This document shows, in pieces, positions 1 through 5,540 of a DNA stretch of 5,994 nucleotides. A program made the translations under genes and the position numbers. Under the pieces are notes generated by a model. The model had not been told where the DNA came from. It saw nothing but the letters and a program-made list of their open reading frames with translations, and made no database searches. This stretch comes from an uncultured Acetatifactor sp. (GTDB lineage Bacteria > Bacillota > Clostridia > Lachnospirales > Lachnospiraceae), in NCBI GenBank assembly GCA_910585665.1, contig CAJUFI010000113.1, forward strand, positions 1 through 5,994, written 5' to 3'. Position 1 is the first letter of the stretch. Every line of letters begins with the position of its first letter.

Positions 1-43
1 ATCCCATAAAACGGACTCAATCCGAAACCAACACAGTTATTGA

Positions 44-406
44 CTAACACGATTCAAACAAGCTTCGGATGTCCTCGTCGCTTATTCCGTATCTTCTGCC
101 CTTTTGGACAGCCATCTCCAGGTCCGCTTCCAGTTCTTTCTTCTGTTCTTCCAGCAAAAGCCCGGGATTCACCGCCGCCACGTAGGTACCTTTTCCGTGG
201 ACCGTCACGGCAAACCCTTTCTCCTCCAGGCTGTCATAAGCCTTCTTCACAGTCAGCGCGCTGATTTTCAGCTCCTTTGACAGCACGCGCACGGAGGGCA
301 GAATGTCCTTTGCCTTTAACTCTCCGTCTCGGATCAGCGTCTTGATCTGGTCTGCGACCTGTTCGTATATGGGAACCATGGAAGAACTGTTTATTATTAT
401 GCGCAT
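44..406 (-). CDS. GntR family transcriptional regulator, YtrA-type (short form)
   Basis: This is a 120-residue DNA-binding repressor. Residues about 11-77 form a GntR winged helix-turn-helix: PIYEQVADQIK opens the domain, LPSVRVLSKELKIS and LTVKKAYDSLEEKG are the recognition helices, and VHGKGTYVA is the wing. Only about 40 charged, helical residues follow, too few for a FadR or UTRA effector domain, which fits the YtrA subfamily. The ATG at 406 is preferred to one six codons upstream because GGGAGG sits 8 nt before it. A promoter with an internal palindrome lies just upstream, so autorepression is likely. In known relatives the regulator is followed by ABC transporter genes. Here the window ends 43 bases after the stop codon, so that partner cannot be seen. 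The family call is firm; the regulon is inferred. Confidence 0.93.
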   Translation of the reverse strand: MRIIINSSSMVPIYEQVADQIKTLIRDGELKAKDILPSVRVLSKELKISALTVKKAYDSLEEKGFAVTVHGKGTYVAAVNPGLLLEEQKKELEADLEMAVQKGRRYGISDEDIRSLFESC

Positions 407-424
407 TTTTCTTTCCTCCCACAA

Positions 425-469
425 ACAGTGTATAACAGTTTGGAACTGTTGTCAAGTGTTATATGCTGT
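425..469. promoter_or_regulatory. Palindromic operator, probable GntR/YtrA binding site
   Basis: A perfect inverted repeat, AACAGTT-TGG-AACTGTT, spans 434-450. Around it is a second inverted pair, acagNNtataaca at 425-437 and tgttataNNctgt at 457-469, so there may be more than one binding unit. It lies between and around the -35 and -10 boxes of the GntR gene. That position is typical of autoregulated GntR repressors. The assignment to this protein is inferred from position and symmetry. Confidence 0.65.
429..455 (-). promoter_or_regulatory. Promoter of the GntR regulator gene
   Basis: Read on the minus strand, a perfect -35 box TTGACA (455-450) is followed after 15 nt by TATACA (434-429). 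A second register, TACACT at 432-427, gives the ideal 17-nt spacing with a poorer hexamer. The start codon is about 20 nt further on. The spacer is almost wholly a palindrome, so a bound repressor would block RNA polymerase directly. Confidence 0.7.
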
Positions 470-476
470 TTATTCA
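449..476 (+). promoter_or_regulatory. Possible rightward promoter overlapping the GntR operator
   Basis: TTGTCA at 449-454 and TATTCA at 471-476 are separated by 16 nt and point toward the response regulator gene, whose start is about 125 nt downstream. The -10 is a moderate match. If real, the GntR repressor would control both directions. Alternatively, a promoter lies after the CCAGTTGCGC repeats, with a weak TAAGAT at 550-555 as its -10. Confidence 0.3.
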
Positions 477-509
477 AAAAAAGTTTGTGGAACAGGGAGA
501 CATTCACTG

Positions 510-540
510 CCAGTTGCGCTGTCAAATCGTCCAGTTGCGC
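510..540 (+). promoter_or_regulatory. Candidate LytTR-regulator operator (two direct repeats)
   Basis: The 10-mer CCAGTTGCGC occurs at 510-519 and again at 531-540, exactly 21 bp apart. The 9-bp core CCAGTTGCG with a 12-bp spacer fits the LytTR site architecture of two direct repeats resembling [TA][AC][CA]GTTN[AG][TG] spaced 12-13 bp. The core matches the AC/CA/GTT centre and the final G, and misses at the first and eighth positions. It lies 63 bp upstream of a LytTR gene, suggesting autoregulation. Confidence 0.55.
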
Positions 541-602
541 AATGGGCATTAAGATTGGCGTTTTTTCTCCGATACACCAAGAGAACGGGAAAGGATTGGG
601 AC

Positions 603-1370
603 ATGATCAGGGTGGCCATTTGCGAAGATGAACCGAATATCAGGAGCTATCTGACGGCGCTTGTGCGGAGGCAGGAGGCGGCGTGCGAGATTGCGGCTTA
701 CGACTCTGCGGACGCTTATCTGGCAGCCGGAAAGGAATATGATTTGCTGTTTCTGGATATAGAACTGGTGGGGCCGGCCGGCGGGGCGGCAGGGAACGCG
801 GCTGCAGACGGCTGCGGCACTTCATCTCCTATGGACGGCATCGCTCTGGCAAGGAAGCTTCGAGGCATGGATTTGAGCCGACAGCCCCTCATCGTCTTCG
901 TCACAGGGCATGACGATTATATTTATGAGGCTTTCGATGTGGAGGCTTTCCAGTATCTGATGAAGCCCATCGACGAAAAACGTTTTGCGGAACTCTTCCG
1001 GCGGGCCAGGGAGCGGATTGCGGCGGAACCGGAGCAGCAACGGAAATCCCTGGTGATTCAGCTGGCGGGCGTGAGGAAAGTGGTTCCCTGGGACAGCATT
1101 TATTACGCGGAAAGCCAGGGGCATAAAATCCTACTGCATCGAAAGGACGGCATCCTGGAATACTATGGAAGAATCAGCGAGCTGGAGCAATCCCTGGCCG
1201 GGCAGTTCAGCCGAATCCACAAAGGCTATCTGGTCAATCTGTCCTACGTGGAGGAATATGACCATGTCTCCGTCACGTTGGAAAACGGCGACAGACTGGT
1301 GATTTCTAAATACAAATACGATGATTTTGCAAAGGCGCATCTGCGATTCCTACAGCAAAGCCCCCTGTAG
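603..1370 (+). CDS. LytTR-family response regulator, AgrA-like, with an insertion in the receiver domain
   Basis: This 255-residue DNA-binding response regulator would be phosphorylated by a membrane histidine kinase. The receiver domain covers about residues 1-130: acidic pair E8-D9, phosphoacceptor D52 in LLFLDIE, switch T101 in VFVTGHDDY and K121-P122. The LytTR DNA-binding domain covers about 150-250, with VVPWDSIYYAESQGHKI, FSRIHKGYLVNL and ISKYKYDDF. The ATG at 603 is chosen because GGGAAAGGA lies 7 nt before it and MIRVAICEDE is a normal receiver start; the frame is open further upstream without homology. Unusually, about 20 residues (56-76, Gly/Ala-rich) separate LDIEL from MDGIALAR, which are nearly adjacent in relatives. 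The likely partner is the kinase gene 450 bp downstream. Confidence 0.93.
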   Translation: MIRVAICEDEPNIRSYLTALVRRQEAACEIAAYDSADAYLAAGKEYDLLFLDIELVGPAGGAAGNAAADGCGTSSPMDGIALARKLRGMDLSRQPLIVFVTGHDDYIYEAFDVEAFQYLMKPIDEKRFAELFRRARERIAAEPEQQRKSLVIQLAGVRKVVPWDSIYYAESQGHKILLHRKDGILEYYGRISELEQSLAGQFSRIHKGYLVNLSYVEEYDHVSVTLENGDRLVISKYKYDDFAKAHLRFLQQSPL

Positions 1371-1390
1371 ACGAGCCCCGTCCGGGAACC

Positions 1391-1415
1391 TGCCGGGCTG
1401 TGCTCAGCCCCGGCA
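1391..1415 (+). other. GC-rich hairpin after the response regulator gene
   Basis: TGCCGGGCTG (1391-1400) pairs with CAGCCCCGGCA (1405-1415), with one bulged C at 1408 and a TGCT loop. It begins 20 nt past the stop codon. There is no T-run on either side, so it is not a standard intrinsic terminator. It may stabilise the 3' end of the mRNA or reduce read-through into the kinase gene. Confidence 0.45.
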
Positions 1416-1498
1416 CAAAACAACGGGAACCGTGCGCTGCACCTCTGATTCCAGAACCTCTTATGCCGCTTAACGATTTCGCTTGCCGTGAAGCCAGA

Positions 1499-1559
1499 CT
1501 GCATAACGCTGACTGGTTCAATCCCATGATTGCATTAGGCAGCATTCAGGGTTATGCAG
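1499..1559. repeat. 61-bp imperfect inverted repeat
   Basis: CTGCATAACgCTGA (1499-1512) is repeated in inverted form as TCAGgGTTATGCAG (1546-1559), 13 of 14 positions matching. Inside it CAAT-CCCATG-ATTG (1519-1532) forms a smaller hairpin. It ends 7 bp before the MITE-like element. Whether it is a separate element or part of a larger one cannot be told here. Confidence 0.5.
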
Positions 1560-1566
1560 TATAATA

Positions 1567-1668
1567 AGGAATTGTCTACAAATAACTGATGCGAGTTTAT
1601 AGCCGTTTTCGTTGTATTTCTGGGCTTTCTCCTAAACAAGTTGCATCAGTTATTTTCCGACAATTCCT
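1567..1668. mobile_element. MITE-like element with 26-bp terminal inverted repeats
   Basis: The left arm (1567-1592) starts AGGAATTGTC and ends AAATAACTGATGC. The right arm (1643-1668) is its reverse complement at 23 of 26 positions, the three mismatches being consecutive (tac versus gga). About 50 bp of non-coding DNA lies between the arms. Small size, long near-perfect inverted ends and no coding capacity fit a miniature inverted-repeat element moved by a transposase elsewhere. No clear target-site duplication is visible. A large hairpin RNA element or a solo structural repeat is the alternative. Confidence 0.5.
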
Positions 1669-1672
1669 AATC

Positions 1673-1709
1673 TTCTGAAATTTCAGAAAGCAGAAATTTC
1701 AGGAAGCAG
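1673..1709. repeat. Palindrome plus 16-bp tandem repeat upstream of the kinase gene
   Basis: TTCTGAAATTTCAGAA at 1673-1688 is a perfect 16-bp palindrome. Overlapping it, AAATTTCAGAAAGCAG (1678-1693) is followed directly by AAATTTCAGGAAGCAG (1694-1709), one mismatch in 16. It begins 4 bp after the MITE-like element and ends 112 bp before the kinase start. It could be a regulator site or a short tandem duplication. Confidence 0.5.
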
Positions 1710-1810
1710 AATCCGGCATTGGGGCGGAAGGGTACCTGGAAAAGCGGCAGAATCAGCCCAAAGTTTCGGAAAGCACGGCAAGCAGCGCGTTATGCCGTCC
1801 TATCGCAAAG

Positions 1811-1824
1811 GGAGGGAACAATTG
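1811..1824 (+). promoter_or_regulatory. Ribosome binding site selecting a TTG start for the kinase
   Basis: GGAGGG (1811-1816) lies 5 nt before TTG (1822-1824), an ideal arrangement. The in-frame ATG at 1792 has no purine-rich stretch at the right distance and would add only ten residues. The TTG is therefore taken as the start. Confidence 0.7.
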
Positions 1825-3303
1825 AGCGAAAACGCTTTTACTTTATTCCATCAGATAATATCCGGCGCGGAAACCCTCATGTACGGGGCCTGGCTGGCGG
1901 CGTTCCTGCGCCCATTCCTGGAGCCGGACTCCCGTTGCAGAAAAGGTTGCAGCCTGCGGCGAAAGCTCTTTTTTGTCTTCCTGGTCTATTCAGCTGTATT
2001 CCTGACTGGTTCGCTGCTGTTCTTCAACGGCGGATCATATATGTTAGTGACGATGGGCATCTTGACGGCATGCACGAGCTTTCTCGGAATAGACAGGAAA
2101 TTTCTGCTGCTGTTATGCGCCCTGTTCTTCTGCATCCGGAACCTGAGCGTAATCGTCATGCGGAGCGCGGACTACTTTTCCAGCAGCTTCCTCCTGGCAG
2201 GCGCGGACACGCTGGAGAAAGTTTTCCTCCTGGCGGCACTGGACTGTGTCCTGATCGACACACTGCAGCTTCTGCTCTTCTCTCTCATGCTCTGCGCAAT
2301 CCGCAGGCAGCTGGGCGGAAAAGGGCTGGCGCTGCATATCCGGGAGCTGGGCCGCCTGCTCCTGCTGCCTGCGGCGGGCATCCTGTTCGTCAACATCTGC
2401 ATCCGCTTCCTGATCGTAAATGATGACGGGCATATCTTTCAGCTTTACGAACAGGTTCCGATGGCCCTTGGGCTTCTGCCGACGGTGGCGGCGCTGCTCT
2501 ATGGGGGAACCCTGGCCACCCTCGCTTCTTTCCGGAAAATCCTCGCCCTACAGAAGGAGCGGGACCGATATCTGGTGGAGCAACAGCAGCTTTCCGCCAT
2601 CCGGGAGCGCATGGCGCAGCTGGAGCAGACCTATGATGCCGTCCGTCGGATGAAACATGAGATGCGGGGGCATCTGGCCAATATCAAGGGGCTGGCGGAA
2701 AGCGGCAGTTATCAGGACATAGACCATTATATCGCCAGGATGGAGGACGGCCTGAGCCTGTTCGAGCCGGTCGTCCACACCGGAAACGCCATCACGGACG
2801 TCATCATCAGCGACAAACAGAAATCCGCTGTTTTCCACGGCGTAGAATTCCGGTCGGAATTCCGATATCCTGTGTCATGCGGGTATGACGCTTATGACAT
2901 CGGCATCATCTTAAGCAATCTGCTGCAGAATGCCCTGGAGGCCTGCATGAAGCAAACGGACGGGAAAAAGTACATCTTCCTTTCCGGCAGACAGAAGAAG
3001 CGTTTCTTCCTGATTGACATCAGGAACTCTTTCAACGGGGAGGTCTATTTCGACCGGCACACACGGCTGCCGATATCCACGAAAGAGGACGATTGCGCTA
3101 TTTCCAGAAAAAAGATGCCTGACCCGGCCCTTTCCGTCCATGGCATCGGCCTCTCCAACGTGCGGAAAGAGGCAGAAAAATACTGTGGGAACATGGACAT
3201 TCAGATAGACGGGAAGGAATTCCGCGTCACTGTGCTTTTACAGGGAAAGGGCAGGGAAGGCGACTCCGGCCAGTGCGCCCATGAGGGTTTTCCCGGGACT
3301 TGA
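1822..3303 (+). CDS. GHKL-type sensor histidine kinase, AgrC-like membrane protein
   Basis: This 493-residue membrane kinase would phosphorylate the LytTR regulator encoded upstream. Residues about 10-236 hold six or seven hydrophobic segments (near 11-32, 49-68, 72-90, 94-113, 134-160, 178-199, 214-236). A charged, probably coiled-coil linker (about 240-277) leads to the phosphoacceptor box RMKHEMRGHL, with H279 the likely phosphorylated histidine. The ATPase part has the N-box NLLQNALEAC (N366, N370), LIDIRNSF (D399) and the glycine box HGIGLSNV (438-447). This layout is that of the AgrC/GHKL class rather than classical HisKA kinases. The C-terminal 18 residues after VTVLLQ look like a non-conserved tail. 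The ligand is unknown, and no peptide-processing agrB-like gene is in the window. Confidence 0.9.
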   Translation: MSENAFTLFHQIISGAETLMYGAWLAAFLRPFLEPDSRCRKGCSLRRKLFFVFLVYSAVFLTGSLLFFNGGSYMLVTMGILTACTSFLGIDRKFLLLLCALFFCIRNLSVIVMRSADYFSSSFLLAGADTLEKVFLLAALDCVLIDTLQLLLFSLMLCAIRRQLGGKGLALHIRELGRLLLLPAAGILFVNICIRFLIVNDDGHIFQLYEQVPMALGLLPTVAALLYGGTLATLASFRKILALQKERDRYLVEQQQLSAIRERMAQLEQTYDAVRRMKHEMRGHLANIKGLAESGSYQDIDHYIARMEDGLSLFEPVVHTGNAITDVIISDKQKSAVFHGVEFRSEFRYPVSCGYDAYDIGIILSNLLQNALEACMKQTDGKKYIFLSGRQKKRFFLIDIRNSFNGEVYFDRHTRLPISTKEDDCAISRKKMPDPALSVHGIGLSNVRKEAEKYCGNMDIQIDGKEFRVTVLLQGKGREGDSGQCAHEGFPGT

Positions 3304-3368
3304 CGGTGCGAACAGGCCCGACCAAGGGCCAAACGCATGCCGCGGGCTTCCAACAAACCAGACAGGCA

Positions 3369-3407
3369 GCGGCCGCGGGAATTCTGCTTCTGGCAGAACG
3401 CGGCCGC
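3369..3407 (+). other. Strong hairpin built on two NotI octamers
   Basis: GCGGCCGCG (3369-3377) pairs with CGCGGCCGC (3399-3407), and inside it TTCTGC (3382-3387) pairs with GCAGAA (3393-3398) around a 5-nt loop, leaving GGAA unpaired on the left. The following bases are CAAAAATAAG, so there is no U-tract. It lies 66 nt after the kinase stop and 56 nt before the next start codon. It may be an mRNA stability or processing structure rather than a terminator. Confidence 0.45.
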
Positions 3408-3462
3408 CAAAAATAAGCAATATGACCGTCATTACCATGAGACGGCTCAGAAAGGAGAAACA

Positions 3463-3936
3463 ATGTACAACCATGATTTCAGCATCCAGGAGGTAAATGC
3501 GTACTATGGCCGCAAAGGCGGCATGCGCACGTCCAATGTCAGCAATTACGCCAATGCGGGCAGTTTCGCCAGTCTCATACGGCGGGCGGCGGCACAGAGG
3601 AGCGCGGGGGCAACGCCAGAGGGCGCGGCCGTGGCGCAGACGGGCAGCGCTGTCGCCACAGGCACATCCTCAAGAGTCCAGGGCGCAACGACAGCGCATG
3701 TGCATTCAAACAGCGGGAAAAAAGCCTCAGACTCCACAGCGGCCGCCCCTACGACGGCCCAGGCCAACGGAAATGTCTGCTGCGAACAATGCCACCAGAC
3801 CAACCAGCTAATGCTCCAGATGATGGCCAAAAACCTGTACACACAGAGTAGCCTGGGATATCCGCTGACGGGCCTGAACACTTGGTCCGCATACCAAAAC
3901 ATGGCGGGCATGCTCGGCAACAGCCTGTTCTCCTGA
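3463..3936 (+). CDS. Hypothetical protein, 157 residues, with Ala/Thr-rich middle and CCxxCH motif
   Basis: I do not recognise this protein. The ATG at 3463 is chosen because AAAGGAG (3451-3457) lies 5 nt before it; the frame is open upstream but without a ribosome site. Three zones are visible: an N-terminal part with Tyr, Asn and Arg (1-45), a low-complexity Ala/Thr/Ser/Gly/Gln stretch (about 46-104), and a C-terminal part with C106, C107, C110 and H111 followed by an amphipathic, Met- and Gln-rich segment ending LGNSLFS. There is no signal peptide and no membrane helix, so it should be cytosolic or exported by an unusual route. It follows the kinase gene by 159 bp in the same direction and ends at a terminator, so it could be transcribed with it. 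The coding call is supported by the ribosome site and terminator; the function is unknown. Confidence 0.75.
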   Translation: MYNHDFSIQEVNAYYGRKGGMRTSNVSNYANAGSFASLIRRAAAQRSAGATPEGAAVAQTGSAVATGTSSRVQGATTAHVHSNSGKKASDSTAAAPTTAQANGNVCCEQCHQTNQLMLQMMAKNLYTQSSLGYPLTGLNTWSAYQNMAGMLGNSLFS

Positions 3937-3976
3937 TTACGTTTTTATCTAGATGTTTTTCCGTGAACCACATATG

Positions 3977-4014
3977 AAAACGGAGACCCCGAACAGCTTT
4001 CGGGACTCCGTTTT
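3977..4014. terminator. Bidirectional intrinsic terminator between convergent genes
   Basis: AAAACGGAG (3977-3985) pairs with CTCCGTTTT (4006-4014), and inside it CCCGAA (3988-3993) pairs with TTCGGG (3999-4004) around a 5-nt loop, with a small internal loop between the stems. The A-run on one side and T-run on the other let it act on both strands. It lies 40 bp past the 157-residue protein gene and 21 bp past the stop of the permease gene. Confidence 0.85.
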
Positions 4015-4035
4015 CCGCTTTCTGCAAGTTCCAGT

Positions 4036-5271
4036 TCAACTTCTCCCTTTCTTTCCCGCACTCTTCTCCCTGGACGCCTTTTCCTTTCGGGCCTTCGCCT
4101 GCCCCTGGGGCTCGGCTTTCGGCATGGCCAGCAGCCGCTTCCCCGCGTTCCTGCGGTTCACGCTCTCTTTCAGCAGCGCATAACAGGAAGATGTCAGTGG
4201 GATAAAGAAAAGCATGCCCGAAACACCGAACAGGCTGCCGCCCAGGCTCACCGCCATCAGCACCCAAATCGCCGGCAGACCCACGGAATTGCCCACCACT
4301 TTGGGATAAATCAGATTCCCCTCCACCTGCTGCAGCACCAGGAACAGGATAACGAACCACAGCGCCTGCAGCGGATTGTCAATCAGAATCAGAAACGCCC
4401 CTACCCCGCAGCCAATGAAGGCCCCCACGATGGGAATCAGCGCCGTGAACGCTATCAGCACGCCCACCATCAGTGCATAAGGCATCCGAAAAACCGTCAT
4501 GGACACCACGAACATGGTGCCCAGAATCACCGCCTCCAGGCACTGGCCGGTGATGAAGCTGCTGAAATTCCTGTACAGAAGACTGCAGATTTCCAAAGCC
4601 TTCCTTCCCACGGCTTCCGGCAGATAGGCCGTGAGAATCCGCCGGCCCTGGTCCCCCAGCCGCTCTTTCTGGGCCAGGATATACAAGGCGAATATAAAGG
4701 AAATCACCACATTCACAATACCGGATATGATGCCGCTGGCCACGCTGACCGTGGAGTTCAGCATGTCGCCCGCGCCGTTTTTCAGGAAACCGATGATATT
4801 GCCCAAAACGGAATCCCAGTTTATTTCCATCTTCTCCAGCTGCTCAATCTGCTCCGCCAGTTCCGGATAATCCTTCACCAGGCGGTCCAGCTTCTCCAAC
4901 ACATTGTCCGTGAACGCCGGTATCTTCTTGCCCACTTCCGTGGCCGTGGATACCACCTGGGGCACCACCGTGCCTATGACCACAGTAATCACCAGCATCA
5001 CTGCTATGATGGAAAACACCAGGCACAGGGGGCGCTTCATCTTTTCCGCGGATTTTCCGCTCCAGCGTCTGAGCATCTTCTCCTCAAAAGCCTTCATGGG
5101 GATGTTCAGGACGAATGCCATGATTCCACCCACCAGGAAAGGCGAGGCTATGCCCAGCAAAAAGGCCAGCCCCTGGAAGACCTTCTCGCTGTATATGATT
5201 GCCAGTACCAGAACTGCGGCCAGAATCATCAAGTGACGAATCTGCCTGATTTTTTCTCTGCTGAATTCCAT
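4036..5271 (-). CDS. AI-2E family transporter (UPF0118-type permease)
   Basis: This 411-residue polytopic inner-membrane protein belongs to the AI-2E (autoinducer-2 exporter) family. Hydrophobic segments lie near 13-28, 32-56, 82-106, 175-200, 242-262, 265-296, 303-316 and 332-368, with a large soluble loop at about 107-170. Family signatures are FITGQCLEAVILG, ALIPIVGAFIG, QQVEGNLIYPKVVG and GLPAIWVLMA followed by GGSLFGVSG. The start is supported by AGAGGAG 7 nt upstream. The last 35 residues form a Lys/Arg/Ala-rich tail not typical of the family core. Despite the name, most members have no proven link to AI-2, and some have been described as ion antiporters, so the substrate stays open. 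It is transcribed alone, from its own promoter to a shared terminator, and has no evident link to the two-component genes. Confidence 0.93.
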   Translation of the reverse strand: MEFSREKIRQIRHLMILAAVLVLAIIYSEKVFQGLAFLLGIASPFLVGGIMAFVLNIPMKAFEEKMLRRWSGKSAEKMKRPLCLVFSIIAVMLVITVVIGTVVPQVVSTATEVGKKIPAFTDNVLEKLDRLVKDYPELAEQIEQLEKMEINWDSVLGNIIGFLKNGAGDMLNSTVSVASGIISGIVNVVISFIFALYILAQKERLGDQGRRILTAYLPEAVGRKALEICSLLYRNFSSFITGQCLEAVILGTMFVVSMTVFRMPYALMVGVLIAFTALIPIVGAFIGCGVGAFLILIDNPLQALWFVILFLVLQQVEGNLIYPKVVGNSVGLPAIWVLMAVSLGGSLFGVSGMLFFIPLTSSCYALLKESVNRRNAGKRLLAMPKAEPQGQAKARKEKASREKSAGKKGRS

Positions 5272-5313
5272 GCGCGTGCTCCTCTTTCTTCAGAATGAAT
5301 TATTATTGTCATT

Positions 5314-5342
5314 ATTATAAGCTATTTGGAACGGATGTACAA
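5314..5342 (-). promoter_or_regulatory. Promoter of the AI-2E family transporter gene
   Basis: On the minus strand TTGTAC (5342-5337) is followed after exactly 17 nt by a perfect TATAAT (5319-5314). The start codon is about 43 nt further, leaving room for a short leader and the ribosome site. This is a near-consensus housekeeping sigma-factor promoter and suggests steady expression. Confidence 0.8.
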
Positions 5343-5540
5343 CGGGAATCTTTTTGGGGGTTGTTTTGTATTACCAGCTCCAGTTCTGCAACATCGTCTT
5401 ATATCACTTTACAATATCGAAATCCAACAGGCATCGCACTACACAGTCTGCATTTTGACATTAGGTTTCACCAATCACTCCAACATCACTCTCTTCTCAT
5501 TGGCGGAAGCTTCGGAGCCTACACGCTGCCAAATCCAAAG

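Larger units (their letters stand above)
1371..1821. other. Gene-free interval between response regulator and kinase
   Basis: No convincing gene lies in these 451 bases. From left to right they hold the GC-rich hairpin (1391-1415), a 61-bp imperfect inverted repeat (1499-1559), a perfect TATAAT hexamer (1560-1565) without a good -35, a 102-bp MITE-like element (1567-1668), a palindrome with tandem repeats (1673-1709), and the leader of the kinase gene. A 33-codon frame at 1463-1564 has no ribosome binding site. The repeat density is unlike the rest of the window and suggests insertions between two genes that are usually adjacent. Confidence 0.6.

Noticed and set aside
435..443. ACAGTTTGG, a full match to the single LytTR half-site consensus.
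   Set aside because: No second copy occurs 21-22 bp away, and the site is better explained as half of the 17-bp palindrome.
303..602. A 100-codon N-terminal extension of the response regulator frame.
   Set aside because: It crosses the GntR operator and promoter region, lacks a ribosome site, and receiver homology begins exactly at the ATG at 603.
1463..1564. A 33-codon frame starting MPLNDFACREARLHN in the gap between regulator and kinase, considered as a signalling peptide.
   Set aside because: There is no ribosome binding site before its ATG, it overlaps the 61-bp inverted repeat, and it shows no leader/core pattern of AgrD-like peptides.
2113..2433. A 106-codon minus-strand frame inside the kinase gene, and similar frames opposite other genes.
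   Set aside because: They lack ribosome sites and protein features and lie opposite clearly homologous coding sequence.
2845..2862. Perfect inverted repeat GAATTCCG-GT-CGGAATTC.
   Set aside because: It lies in conserved kinase coding sequence and results from the repeated EFR residues in the protein, so no separate function is needed.
3315..3330. Small hairpin GGCCC-GACCAA-GGGCC just after the kinase stop.
   Set aside because: The stem is only 5 bp with no T-run, too weak to call a terminator.
3337..3462. An upstream ATG extending the 157-residue protein by 42 residues.
   Set aside because: It has no ribosome site, and the extension encodes the NotI hairpin; AAAGGAG is placed correctly for the ATG at 3463.
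3781..3795. CEQCH in the unknown protein as a c-type heme site (CXXCH).
   Set aside because: The protein has no signal peptide for export to where heme is attached, and a single five-residue motif is not evidence of a cytochrome.
4036..5271. A quorum-sensing link between the AI-2E permease and the AgrC/AgrA-like pair.
   Set aside because: The family name is historical, the gene is convergent with its own promoter and terminator, and no luxS-type gene is present.
5295..5540. The upstream part of the frame that leads into the YidD-like segment, as a complete gene.
   Set aside because: Its first ATG has no ribosome site, it overlaps the permease promoter, and the first 80 residues show no recognisable protein features.
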